NCBI GenBank assembly: GCA_036503065.1
Contig: DASXXM010000393.1
Span: 1 to 14,017, forward strand
Direction of reading: 5' to 3'
DNA from: DATEPR01 sp036503065
GTDB lineage: Bacteria; Actinomycetota; Actinomycetes; Mycobacteriales; Pseudonocardiaceae
Length of the DNA: 14,017 nt
Position numbers and translations under genes: made by a program. The stretch's first letter is position 1. Each line of letters starts with the position of its first letter. Below, piece by piece: positions 5,803-12,878 of this stretch. Under the pieces are notes generated by a model that saw only the letters and a program-made list of their open reading frames with translations, made no database searches and was not told the DNA's origin.

Positions 5803-6066
5803 ATGAGCCCCACGCGCGCCGGCCGGACGGCGATCGCGCCCACGCACCCGACCGTGCCGATCGTGGACAGATCGAAACGAATCCCTGCCGGTCCGGGTGG
5901 CGAGCTGCAATTGACCGACGCGATTGCTTTACTGATCACCGAGGGGCATCCGGGGCACGTCGTGGTCCATTCCGGAGGCCGACACGACCCGCGGGCCGCT
6001 GTTGACTTCGCTCTGGAACATCGCGGCGCCGGACCGGCGCCGCGGGAGCGGCGCGACAACTCCTGA
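5803..6066 (+). pseudogene. galU: galU remnant (UTP-glucose-1-phosphate uridylyltransferase), internally deleted
   Basis: An 87-codon ORF where galU stands in the M. tuberculosis order. Residues 1-22 resemble a collapsed GalU N-terminus: RTAIAP and VPIVD recall RTAVIPAAGLGTRFLPATK...VPKELLPVVD, but the GLGTRF nucleotide loop is gone. Residues 26-71 match the GalU C-terminal region closely: RIPAGPGGELQLTDAIALL, EGHP, HVVVHSGGRHD and AAVDFALEH. Some 200 central residues (catalytic core) and the short TGNPGGYL segment after GGRHD are missing, yet the frame is open. Codon choice is relaxed (AAA, CGA, CAA, TTG, ATT, TTA), unlike its neighbours. A full GalU is about 290-310 residues, so this cannot be a uridylyltransferase. 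A TAGGCT -10 box before the ATG is retained. I call it a decayed gene; a translated peptide is not excluded. Confidence 0.72.
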
Positions 6067-6118
6067 CGGTGCGTGCGGCCCAGCGCCGGAGGCACCGCCG
6101 AACTGCGAGGACCAGCCG

Positions 6119-7342
6119 ATGAGATCAGTAGACGAGCAGCTCGCCAAGGTGCTTGCCGGTGCGGTGCGGCCCGCGCCGGTCCGGGTGGCGATCTCCGAGG
6201 CGCAGGGCCTGTTGTGCGCCGAGGAGGTCGTGGCCGAGCGCGCGTTGCCGGGCTTCGACCAGGCCGCGATAGACGGGTACGCGGTGCGGAGCGTGGACGT
6301 CCAGTCCGCCGGCACCGAACCGGTGCTGCTGCCCGTGGTCGGCGAGATCGCCACCGGGTCGCGGCAGCCGCGTCGACTTCAGCCGGGCCAGGCGGTCCGG
6401 GTCGCCACCGGCGCGCCGCTGCCGACGCTCGCCGACGCCGTCGTGCCCACCGGGTACACCGACGGCCATGACGCGCGCGTCACCATCGAGCGGCCGGTGC
6501 CGTCGGCCGCGTTCGTCCGCCGTACCGGTGAGGACGTGCAGCCGGGGGATGTGGCGGTCCGGCGTGGCTCGACGATCGGCGCGGCCCAGGTCGGGCTGCT
6601 GGCGGCGGTGGGCCGGGACAAGGTCCTGGTGCACCCGCGGCCGAGGGTGTCGGTGATCTCGGTCGGCGACGAACTGGTCGACATCGGCCGGACGCCGGGG
6701 CCGGGTCAGGTCTACGACGTGAATTCCTACGCGCTGTCCGCTGCCAGCCGGGACGCGGGCGCCGATGTGACCAGGGTCGGCATCGTTCCCGGTGATGCCA
6801 AACGTTTGCGGGACGTGGTCGAGGGTCGGCTGCTGCTGTCCGAGGTGGTCGTGGTCGCCGGTGGGATCGGCGGGGCCGGTGGCGAGGAGATCCATCAGGC
6901 GCTGTCCGAACTCGGCAACATCGACGTGACCAGGGTCGCCATGCATCCCGGGTCGGTACAGGGTTTCGGGCGGCTCGGGCCGGACCTGGTGCCGACGTTC
7001 CTGGTGCCCGGCAACCCGATGAGCGCGCTGGTGGTGTTCGAGGTGCTGGTTCGGCCGTTGATCAGGACCGCGCTGGGCAAGCGCAGCCCGCACCGCCGGG
7101 TGGTCGGTGCCCGGCTGCTCTCGCCGCTGGCGTCCAGCAAGGGCCGCAAGGGTTTCCTGCGTGGCCAGCTGCTGCGCGACACGAGCACCGAGGAGTATCT
7201 GGTGCAGCCGCTGGGTACTTCGGGCGCGCACCTGCTCGCCTCGCTGGCCGAGGCCAACTGCCTGATCCTCGTCGACGAGGACACCACCGAGGTGGCGGTC
7301 GGCGACGACGTGCAGGTGACATTCCTTGCACAGCGCGGATAA
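6119..7342 (+). CDS. glp: MoeA/gephyrin-like protein, Glp type, without MoeA catalytic motifs
   Basis: A 407-residue MoeA-fold protein. Conserved parts are PGFDQAAIDGYAVRS (44-58), VATGAPLP (95-102), the MoCF-like domain start SVGDELVDIG (181-190) with PGQVYDVNSYAL (195-206), and LVPGNPMSALVVFEV (295-309). The MoeA active-site loop GGVSVGxxD is replaced by GGIGGAGGEEI (248-258), and the usual PGKP is MHPGSVQGFG (275-284), so molybdate insertion is unlikely. This fits actinobacterial Glp (M. tuberculosis Rv0994, annotated moeA1). In C. glutamicum, Glp is described as binding FtsZ and the membrane protein GlpR. ATG 6119 has GAGG 8 nt upstream; the open frame before it lacks coding character. 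It probably forms one transcript with rimJ and glpR downstream. A classical MoeA cannot be fully excluded. Confidence 0.85.
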   Translation: MRSVDEQLAKVLAGAVRPAPVRVAISEAQGLLCAEEVVAERALPGFDQAAIDGYAVRSVDVQSAGTEPVLLPVVGEIATGSRQPRRLQPGQAVRVATGAPLPTLADAVVPTGYTDGHDARVTIERPVPSAAFVRRTGEDVQPGDVAVRRGSTIGAAQVGLLAAVGRDKVLVHPRPRVSVISVGDELVDIGRTPGPGQVYDVNSYALSAASRDAGADVTRVGIVPGDAKRLRDVVEGRLLLSEVVVVAGGIGGAGGEEIHQALSELGNIDVTRVAMHPGSVQGFGRLGPDLVPTFLVPGNPMSALVVFEVLVRPLIRTALGKRSPHRRVVGARLLSPLASSKGRKGFLRGQLLRDTSTEEYLVQPLGTSGAHLLASLAEANCLILVDEDTTEVAVGDDVQVTFLAQRG

Positions 7343-7373
7343 TCGCGGACGGACGACAGACACGGAGCCCTGG

Positions 7374-8072
7374 GTGCCCGCCGAACTTGGACTGCCTACC
7401 GGTGCTGGCGACGCTGGTTGGCCGGGTGGCGCGCCCACCGGCCGGCATCCCGGCTGGCCGGCTCGGCTGGGCCCGATCGCGGTCGGCGCGGGACTCGTCG
7501 AGTTACGGCCGCCCCGGCTGTTCGACAGTTCGGCGTGGAGTCGGATTCGGCTGCGGGACCGGCTGCACCTGGAGAACTGGGAGCCCACCGGGCCGGGCCG
7601 GTGGGAGGAGCGGAACGCGTCGATGTCATGGCCGTCCCAGTGGTGGGCGCTGCGCTCGCTGGCGCGGCACGGCCAGTCGTTGCCGTTCGTGATCACTGTG
7701 GACGGTGAACTGGCCGGCCAGATCACCGTCGGCAACGTGGTCCGTGGCGCGCTGTGCTCGGCGTGGATCGGGTACTGGGTGGCAAGTCACCTGGTGCGCG
7801 GCGGGGTTGCTACGGCGGCCGTGGCGATGCTGGTCGATCACTGTTTCGCCGACGCCGGGCTGCACCGGTTGGAGGCGACCGTCCGGCCGGAGAACACGCC
7901 GAGCCTGCGGGTGCTCGGCAAGCTCGGCTTCAAGCAGGAGGGGCTGTTCCGGCGTTATCTGGACGTGGCAGGCGACTGGCGGGACCACCTGTGCTTCGCG
8001 CTGACGGTCGAGGACGTGCCGACCGGCCTGGTAAACCGGTTGGTCGGCCAGGGGCGCGCCCGAATACCATGA
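7374..8072 (+). CDS. rimJ: RimJ-type GNAT N-acetyltransferase
   Basis: A 232-residue GNAT-fold enzyme that transfers acetyl from acetyl-CoA to a protein N-terminus or small molecule; the name is by homology to the RimJ/RimL family. The core runs from VELRPPRLFDSSAWSRIRLR (42-61) and LENWEPTGP through FVITVDGELAGQITVGNV (105-122). The acetyl-CoA loop is VRGGVATAAVAMLVDHCF (141-158), then the family signature LEATVRPENTPSLRVLGKLG (166-185) and GFKQEGLFRRYL. The first 30 residues are Gly/Pro-rich and probably disordered. GTG 7374 has GGAG 6 nt upstream; the TTG at 7326 would overlap glp by 17 bp and has no such site. The order glp-rimJ-glpR matches M. tuberculosis Rv0994-Rv0996, so the true substrate may be a division or envelope protein. 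Confidence 0.9.
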   Translation: MPAELGLPTGAGDAGWPGGAPTGRHPGWPARLGPIAVGAGLVELRPPRLFDSSAWSRIRLRDRLHLENWEPTGPGRWEERNASMSWPSQWWALRSLARHGQSLPFVITVDGELAGQITVGNVVRGALCSAWIGYWVASHLVRGGVATAAVAMLVDHCFADAGLHRLEATVRPENTPSLRVLGKLGFKQEGLFRRYLDVAGDWRDHLCFALTVEDVPTGLVNRLVGQGRARIP

Positions 8073-8147
8073 TCGATTCGCCCATTCGGGCGATTCTCAC
8101 GCATGGTACGGCCGAATCCGTATCTACCGGCGTGGCTCCGACACGTA

Positions 8148-8168
8148 TGTGACTGTTGTGACTAACGT
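8148..8168 (+). promoter_or_regulatory. Possible promoter/direct repeat upstream of glpR
   Basis: In the 145-bp rimJ-glpR gap, TGTGACT occurs twice with a 9-bp period (8148-8154 and 8157-8163). The second copy runs into TAACGT (8163-8168), a -10-like box 50 bp before the glpR start. This suggests glpR can be transcribed apart from rimJ. Confidence 0.3.
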
Positions 8169-8217
8169 GGCGACGGCACCACCAGGCCGCGTTTGTACAG
8201 GGGGAGGTGACGGGGAC

Positions 8218-9018
8218 ATGCCGAGCTCGTTGATCATCGTCGCGCTGGTCGGCGCGTGGCTGCTCGTCCTCGTCCCGATCGTCGCCCGTCGGCGTCAGGA
8301 GGTGGCCACGACCGCGGACTCCACGCTGGCAGCGAGGGTCGTCCGCAGCGGGGGCGTGCGCAGCACGGCGGAGGAGGGACTCACCATGGCCGACGCGCCA
8401 GAAGTCGACACAGAACACGAAACGGACGACTACAACGATTTCGACCGTTTCGACGACGCCGACGACTTCGAAGCCGCTGATCAGGAGGAGTACGCCGACT
8501 ACGCCGAATACCACGACGCCGAGCCGCGACCGTACCGCCCGGGGAGAGGCGGCTTCGACCCGGAGGCCGCCGCGATCACCGCGCGCGCGAGGTACACGTT
8601 CCGGCAGCGCATCGTCGTACTGATGTTGATGGCCGCGCTGGTCAGCGGCCTGGTCGCCGGCTTGTTGTCCCCGATGGTGTGGTCGCTGCACGCGGCAGTC
8701 GACGTCGGCCTGGTTGCCTACCTGGGCTACCTGCGCCGCCAGGTACGCATCGAGGAGGAGATCCGCGAACGCCGCACCGCCCGCCTGGGCACCCAACCAC
8801 GGGCACACGTCCCCACCAGAGAACACGACGCCCACGGCCCGGAGTTGGACGAGGAGCCACTGGCCGTGGCAGAACCGCCAAGACCACCAGCACGCCGCCC
8901 ACTCACCCGCCAAGTCCACCCCGGCACCGTCGTGGTGGACACCGACGACGAGGACCCCATGTTCGCCGAACTCGACGAACCCGGCACCCTCCCATACCGC
9001 CGGGCAGTAGGCGAGTAG
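8218..9018 (+). CDS. glpR: Three-TM membrane protein, GlpR-like (Glp receptor)
   Basis: A 266-residue membrane protein. TM1 is at the very N-terminus (SLIIVALVGAWLLVLVPIV, about 4-22), followed by a basic patch ARRRQE and the family-like segment ADSTLAARVVRSGG (33-46). Then comes a strongly acidic Asp/Glu/Tyr-rich linker (60-102), the motif YRPGRGGFDPEAAAITARARYTFRQR (106-131) and two further helices (132-151 and 155-172). The C-terminal 90 residues are charged and Pro-rich, with acidic stretches near the end. The layout matches M. tuberculosis Rv0996 / C. glutamicum GlpR, the membrane receptor of Glp in septum formation and polar growth. ATG 8218 has a very strong GGGGAGGTGA Shine-Dalgarno sequence 7 nt upstream. 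The glp-rimJ-glpR linkage supports the call. Confidence 0.82.
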   Translation: MPSSLIIVALVGAWLLVLVPIVARRRQEVATTADSTLAARVVRSGGVRSTAEEGLTMADAPEVDTEHETDDYNDFDRFDDADDFEAADQEEYADYAEYHDAEPRPYRPGRGGFDPEAAAITARARYTFRQRIVVLMLMAALVSGLVAGLLSPMVWSLHAAVDVGLVAYLGYLRRQVRIEEEIRERRTARLGTQPRAHVPTREHDAHGPELDEEPLAVAEPPRPPARRPLTRQVHPGTVVVDTDDEDPMFAELDEPGTLPYRRAVGE

Positions 9019-9057
9019 CCGAGCGGTGGGGTGCGCGGGGCTCGTCGGCCCGACTGA

Positions 9058-9063
9058 TATGCT
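9058..9063 (+). promoter_or_regulatory. -10 box of tRNA-Ala
   Basis: TATGCT ends 15 nt before the first base of the tRNA, giving a predicted +1 at about 9070 and a short 5' leader for RNase P. No recognisable -35 hexamer is seen. Confidence 0.5.
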
Positions 9064-9078
9064 GCGGGCGCACTCCAA

Positions 9079-9154
9079 GGGGCTGTAGCGCAGTTGGTAG
9101 CGCGTCTCGTTCGCATCGAGAAGGTCAGGGGTTCGATTCCCCTCAGCTCCACCA
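9079..9154 (+). tRNA. tRNA-Ala (anticodon CGC), CCA encoded
   Basis: A complete 76-nt cloverleaf. The acceptor stem GGGGCTG/CAGCTCC includes G3-U70, the alanine identity pair. The D arm is GCGC-AGTTGGTA-GCGC and the anticodon arm TCTCG-TTCGCAT-CGAGA with anticodon CGC (reads GCG). The variable loop is AGGTC and the T arm AGGGG-TTCGATT-CCCCT. The discriminator A and CCA are encoded. GCG is a frequent Ala codon in this high-GC genome. Confidence 0.98.
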
Positions 9155-9607
9155 TCGATCACAATGCGTAATATTCGAGTTTTTGGACATGGACCAGCGG
9201 TTCGTGCCTCCTTCGTTATGAAGCCGCTGGCCCCGCTGCGTGGCACCAGTGGCTGGCAGAAGTCGGGCGACTCGCCGTTGGTAGGGCCTGTGTGAGGTCC
9301 GCCAAGGTCAGGCTTCGTCGGGGTTCGGCGGTGGTTGAGCGGACCACCGTGTACACACTCAATGCGGCATGTGCGGATATTCGCGGTGACGGCCGTGGCT
9401 CTCGGTCGTGTACACCAAGGCGAGGACTCGCTGGGTGGGCACGGAGTGAGCCATCATGGCCATCAGAACGCGACGGTGGCGCGACCGGGATCACGTGTGG
9501 TTTGCGGTGGCTGGGCTGGATGACGCGTTGACCGTGGCCGTGGAGCGGGGTTTCGTGTATCCCGGTGATCTGGATGTTCCAGCGTGACCGGCACGGGTAG
9601 GACCGCA
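9155..9607. other. Poorly coding stretch downstream of tRNA-Ala with relic ORFs
   Basis: No full gene is supported in these 450 bp. A hairpin with arms CCAGCGG (9194-9200) and CCGCTGG (9224-9230) lies 40 bp past the tRNA and could be its terminator. A 25-codon ORF (9218-9295) and a 43-codon ORF (9456-9587) occur, and GC at third positions is low for the window. The stretch looks like decayed or formerly mobile DNA. Confidence 0.5.
9456..9587 (+). CDS. Small ORF, possible gene relic, unknown
   Basis: A 43-codon ORF starting MAIRTRRWRDRDHVWFAVAG and continuing LDDALTVAVERGFVYPGDLDVPA. The amino-acid sequence looks protein-like, with an amphipathic helix around GLDDALTVAVERG, but I recognise no family. 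By my count about two thirds of third positions are G or C, lower than neighbouring genes, which suggests a relic or foreign origin. No clear ribosome binding site is seen; GGAG at 9442-9445 lies 10 nt before the ATG. Confidence 0.25.
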   Translation: MAIRTRRWRDRDHVWFAVAGLDDALTVAVERGFVYPGDLDVPA

Positions 9608-10696
9608 TCACTGAATGAGTGGGATCGGATCGGGCTGGCCGGGTAGGGCAAGAAAAGCGCTCAGTCGGGTGGCCTCGGCCAGCAATGCGTCCCGGTCGGC
9701 CCGGCGCAGCCGCGTGAACGGCTCGATGTGCAGTGATGTGCCCGTGACCCGCCAGGTGCCCTGCCACCTGCCGTCGACCAGGAACGTGCCGACCGTCGCG
9801 CCGTTGCCCGGTGGCAGGGGAACCGCGCGACTGTCCACGATGACCCTGGCGCGGTCCCGGTGCGAGAGCAACAGATTGTCGTAGGCGGGCAGGAATCGCG
9901 GTGGGGCCGGTGTGTCGGCCGGTGGTCGCGGTGCGTCGGGCAGGTCGTGGAGCGCCTGGCCGGCTTCGTCGCGGAACTCCCGCAACGGCAGACGTTCGAT
10001 CACCTCGCGCAGTCGGGTCAACCCGGACCAGGTCTGGACGTCGGCCACCGTGGCCGGGCCGAACGCGCCGAAATACCGCAACACCAGCTCATCCACCGGC
10101 ACGGCACGCAACGGCGCGCCCAGCCAGCTCTCCACCGGTGTCCACCTCGCCGGTCCGCCGGTACCCCAGATGCCGCGCGGCGGTGTCTGGCACAGCGGGA
10201 TGTGGTGGGTTACCGCGTACGCCAACGCGTTCGGGTCGGCGCCCGGCCGGGACTCGGCGAGCGACGCGCCCAACTCGGCGCGTGAGCGCGGCCGTCGCGC
10301 CAACAGCAGCCGAGCGTGTCGCAACAGGTCCGGCAGGTCCACGCCGTCGATGCCGTGCGGGAAGTGTGCGCCGTACTCGGCGGCGTGCAACGGCGTGAAC
10401 AGCCCGCGCCAGTCGAGGTAGTCACGCGCGCTGACCAGGTGCACGGTGTTGCGCATCAGGTGCGATCGGACCACACGACGGTTCTCGGTCAGTGCGGCCA
10501 GTTCGTCGGTCGCGAAGTCGGTCAGTCTGGTCCAGAGCCCGACGTACGGGGCGAGCGGAGCCTGGGACTGCATGCCGCCCAGATGCTCGATCGCGTCGAT
10601 CGCCCTGGCCGGTACGCGCTCGAGCAGGTACTGGCGAGCCAGCGTGGCTCGGTTGAGCGCGTACCGGCTCAGCACACGGCCGACGGACGAGGTCAC
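9608..10696 (-). CDS. Winged-helix DNA-binding protein, AlkZ/YcaQ-like (HTH_42 family)
   Basis: A 362-residue protein of the winged-helix HTH_42 family, which includes the DNA glycosylases Streptomyces AlkZ (azinomycin lesion repair) and E. coli YcaQ (interstrand crosslink repair). The N-terminus has RYALNRATLARQYLL (11-25) and LGGMQSQAPLAPYVGLW (39-55). Gln43-Ser-Gln45 sits where AlkZ-like enzymes carry their catalytic QxQ motif. Further family-like blocks are RTVHLVS-type NTVHLVSARDYLDWRG, the wing region VLRYFGAFGPATVADVQTWSGL, LLPAYDN-type FLPAYDNLLLSHRDR and the C-terminal GTFLVDGRWQGTW. GTG 10696 overlaps the epoxide hydrolase stop as GTGA, so the two are translationally coupled; the frame is open further upstream only as antisense shadow. 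Whether it is an active glycosylase is inferred from the QxQ alone. Confidence 0.85.
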   Translation of the reverse strand: MTSSVGRVLSRYALNRATLARQYLLERVPARAIDAIEHLGGMQSQAPLAPYVGLWTRLTDFATDELAALTENRRVVRSHLMRNTVHLVSARDYLDWRGLFTPLHAAEYGAHFPHGIDGVDLPDLLRHARLLLARRPRSRAELGASLAESRPGADPNALAYAVTHHIPLCQTPPRGIWGTGGPARWTPVESWLGAPLRAVPVDELVLRYFGAFGPATVADVQTWSGLTRLREVIERLPLREFRDEAGQALHDLPDAPRPPADTPAPPRFLPAYDNLLLSHRDRARVIVDSRAVPLPPGNGATVGTFLVDGRWQGTWRVTGTSLHIEPFTRLRRADRDALLAEATRLSAFLALPGQPDPIPLIQ

Positions 10697-11817
10697 CGCA
10701 GTGGCCCGAAGAACGCCAGGAGATCGGCGGCCAGTGCGGCCGGCGCCTCCATCGCCGGGAAATGCCGGCCGCGTTCGAACTCGCTCCAGTGCGAGCCGGG
10801 CGGGACCGGCACGAGCTTGCGGACGGTCTCGTCGGCGCCGAACACCGCGACACCCTGCGGGACGGCCGGCGGCCCGCCCCAGTCGGACGAATGCGCCTGC
10901 TCGTACAGGGTGTGCGCGGCCGTGGCGCCGGATCCGGTGAACCAGTACAGGCTCACCGTGGTCAGCAGTTGGTCGCGGTCGATCGGCAGGTCCGTCCACT
11001 CCTCGAACTTCTCGGCGATCCACGCCAACTGCAGCAGCGGCGAGTCGACCAGGCCGTAGCCGATGGTCTGCGGCCGGCTGTTCTGAATGGCCAGGTACCC
11101 GGAGCCGGCCCGCTGGAACTCGCCCATCCGATCCAGGATCAACTTGTCCACCGGGTCGTTCGCGTCCAGCCCGTCGGCGATGCCGGGCAGGAAGGTGGCC
11201 GTGGCGGCCGCGGTCAACGGATCGGTCACCACGTGCAGGCCCGTGACGTGCTCGCCGTCCAGGGCGGCCACCATCCCGGACACGCCGGCGCCGACGTCCC
11301 CACCGTGCACGCCGTAACGCCGGTATCCCAACCGACGCATCAGCTCGATCCATGCCCGCGCGGTGCGGCCCATCGACCAGCCGGTCGAACCGAGCGGCGT
11401 GGAGAACGCGTAGCCGGGCAGGGACGGCACGACGAGGTCGAAGGCCGGGCCTTCGGCCGGGTGGACCAGCGGCTCGATCAGGTGCAGGAACTCCGCGACC
11501 GAGCTGGGGAAACCGTGCGTGAGCAGCAGCGGCGTCGCGTCCGGCCGGTCGGACCGGACGTGCAGGAAGTGGACGGTCTGGCCGTCGATCTCGGTGGTGA
11601 ACTGCGGGTACGCGTTCAGCCGCGCTTGGGCGGCCCGCCAGTCGAAGCCCGTGCGCCAGTGGTCGGCCAGCTCCTTCAGGTGGTCCAGCGGGATGCCGCG
11701 GGTCCACCCGACGCCGGGCAACTCGCCGGGCCAGCGGGCGCCGTCCAGCCGGTCGGCCAGGTAGTCGAGGTCGGACCGCGGAATGTCGATGCGGAAGGGC
11801 CGGATCTCGTCGTTCAT
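10693..11817 (-). CDS. Epoxide hydrolase, microsomal EH type (EHN + alpha/beta hydrolase)
   Basis: A 374-residue enzyme that hydrolyses epoxides to diols by an Asp-ester mechanism. The N-terminal EHN domain spans about 1-110 (IRPFRIDIPRSDLDYLADRL, RWPGELPGVGW). The oxyanion-hole motif HGFP is at 101-104. The nucleophile is Asp174 in HGGDVGAGV, the His is His352 in GRHFPAMEAP, and the acid is probably Asp329 in VAVFGADE, where mEH has FPFE. YWFTGSGATAAHTLYE (291-306) supplies family cap/Tyr positions. Length is normal. ATG 11817 has AGAGGA 9 nt upstream. It is followed, with a 4-bp GTGA overlap, by the AlkZ-like gene, and the WYL regulator is divergent. The true substrate is unknown. There is no signal peptide, so it is cytosolic. 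Confidence 0.93.
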   Translation of the reverse strand: MNDEIRPFRIDIPRSDLDYLADRLDGARWPGELPGVGWTRGIPLDHLKELADHWRTGFDWRAAQARLNAYPQFTTEIDGQTVHFLHVRSDRPDATPLLLTHGFPSSVAEFLHLIEPLVHPAEGPAFDLVVPSLPGYAFSTPLGSTGWSMGRTARAWIELMRRLGYRRYGVHGGDVGAGVSGMVAALDGEHVTGLHVVTDPLTAAATATFLPGIADGLDANDPVDKLILDRMGEFQRAGSGYLAIQNSRPQTIGYGLVDSPLLQLAWIAEKFEEWTDLPIDRDQLLTTVSLYWFTGSGATAAHTLYEQAHSSDWGGPPAVPQGVAVFGADETVRKLVPVPPGSHWSEFERGRHFPAMEAPAALAADLLAFFGPLR

Positions 11818-11861
11818 CGAAGTGGTTCCTCTCGGGTCGGTTCTTCGTGGCTCGAGGGGAA

Positions 11862-11892
11862 CGCTAGATCCGATAGCGGAACAGTTCGTTCC
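11862..11892. promoter_or_regulatory. Two adjacent dyads in EH/WYL divergent control region
   Basis: CGCTA-N7-TAGCG (11862-11878) is followed at once by GGAAC-N5-GTTCC (11878-11892). A direct repeat CTAGATC (11864-11870 and 11892-11898, 28 bp apart) brackets the second dyad. Both lie in the 98-bp gap between the divergent starts and are candidate operators for the WYL regulator. Confidence 0.4.
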
Positions 11893-11915
11893 TAGATCTG
11901 CGAGAGAATCGATGA

Positions 11916-12878
11916 ATGTTGGAAACCTCCGCACGGCTGCTGCGCCTGCTGTCCCTGTTGCAGGCGCGGCCGGACTGGACGAGCACCGAACTCGCCGAAC
12001 GCCTCGGCGTCACCACCCGGACCGTCCGCAACGACGTGGACCGGCTGCGCCGGCTGGGCTACCCCGTCGTGGCACGGCAGGGCGTGGCCGGCGGATACCG
12101 GCTCGGAGCCGGCGGCACGCTCCCGCCGCTGCTGCTCGACGACGAGGAGGCGGTGGCGATCGCGATCGGGTTGCGTACCATCGCGAGTGGCTCGATCGCG
12201 GGGATGGAGGAGACATCGGTCCGCGCGTTGGCGAAGCTGCAACAGGTGCTGCCGTCGCGGCTGCGCCACCGGATCAGCGGGTTCGGATCGCACACGCTGC
12301 CGATGCCGGCACGCGGCCCTCGGGTCGATCCGGACGCGCTGACGGTGATCGCCGGTGCCTGCCGCAACCATGAGCGGCTGCGGTTCGAGTATCAGGCGCA
12401 CTCCGGCGCCGCTGGCCGTCGCGTGGTCGAGCCGTACCGGCTGGTCAACGACCGGCAGCGGTGGTACCTGCTGGCGTGGGACGTCGAGCGGGCGGACTGG
12501 CGCACGTTCCGCGTCGACCGCATGCGGCCCAAACCGCCGACCGGACCGCGTTTCACCCCCCGCGAGCTGCCGCCCGAGCACGAGATCACGGCCCGGATGG
12601 CGCGCGGGATCGGCGAGGCCACGTGGCGTTACCGGGCCAGGGTGATCGTGCACGCCCCGGCCCAGCACGTGCGCGACCGCCTGCCGATCCGGGTCGACGT
12701 CGAGCCACTCGGCGCCGACCGGTGCGCCTTCGAACCCGGCTCCGACCATCCCCAGATGCTCGCGCTCTACCTGGGCATGCTCGACGCCGACTTCGAGATC
12801 GTCGACTCGCCGGAACTCGTGGCCGCACTACGCCGACTCGCCGACCGATACCGACGTGCCGTCGACGCGAGGCCGTGA
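11916..12878 (+). CDS. WYL-domain transcriptional regulator (HTH_11 + WYL)
   Basis: A 320-residue regulator. The N-terminal winged HTH (about 1-65) has the recognition segment TSTELAERLGVTTRTVRNDV and the wing RRLGYPVVARQGVAGGYRLG. A linker follows (LPPLLLDDEEAVAIAIGL), then the WYL domain (about 138-210) with RRVVEPYRLV and the namesake Trp183-Tyr184-Leu185 in RWYLLAWD, plus RTFRVDRM. The C-terminal WCX-like part ends DSPELVAALRRLADRYRRA. WYL proteins sense nucleic acids or small ligands, and some (PafBC) respond to DNA damage. ATG 11916 has a weak GAGAGA about 8 nt upstream. It is divergent from the epoxide hydrolase-AlkZ-like pair, its probable target, with dyads in the shared gap. The inducer is unknown. 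Confidence 0.93.
   Translation: MLETSARLLRLLSLLQARPDWTSTELAERLGVTTRTVRNDVDRLRRLGYPVVARQGVAGGYRLGAGGTLPPLLLDDEEAVAIAIGLRTIASGSIAGMEETSVRALAKLQQVLPSRLRHRISGFGSHTLPMPARGPRVDPDALTVIAGACRNHERLRFEYQAHSGAAGRRVVEPYRLVNDRQRWYLLAWDVERADWRTFRVDRMRPKPPTGPRFTPRELPPEHEITARMARGIGEATWRYRARVIVHAPAQHVRDRLPIRVDVEPLGADRCAFEPGSDHPQMLALYLGMLDADFEIVDSPELVAALRRLADRYRRAVDARP

Noticed and set aside
6125..7735. A 536-codon antisense ORF opposite glp
   Set aside because: It is a GC-skew shadow of glp and rimJ, rich in Arg/His/Gln, with no family motifs.
9131..9154. tRNA-Ala 3' end as an att site for the DUF2637 element
   Set aside because: I see no second copy of the tRNA 3' end before the window edge, and core-type genes lie between.
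7930..9246. A 438-codon antisense ORF spanning glpR and tRNA-Ala
   Set aside because: It runs through a tRNA gene and opposite a well-supported CDS; composition is that of a shadow frame.
9608..11707. A single 699-codon minus-strand gene
   Set aside because: Only the part after 10696 is protein-like; the upstream part is an out-of-frame Arg/Pro-rich shadow of the epoxide hydrolase gene.
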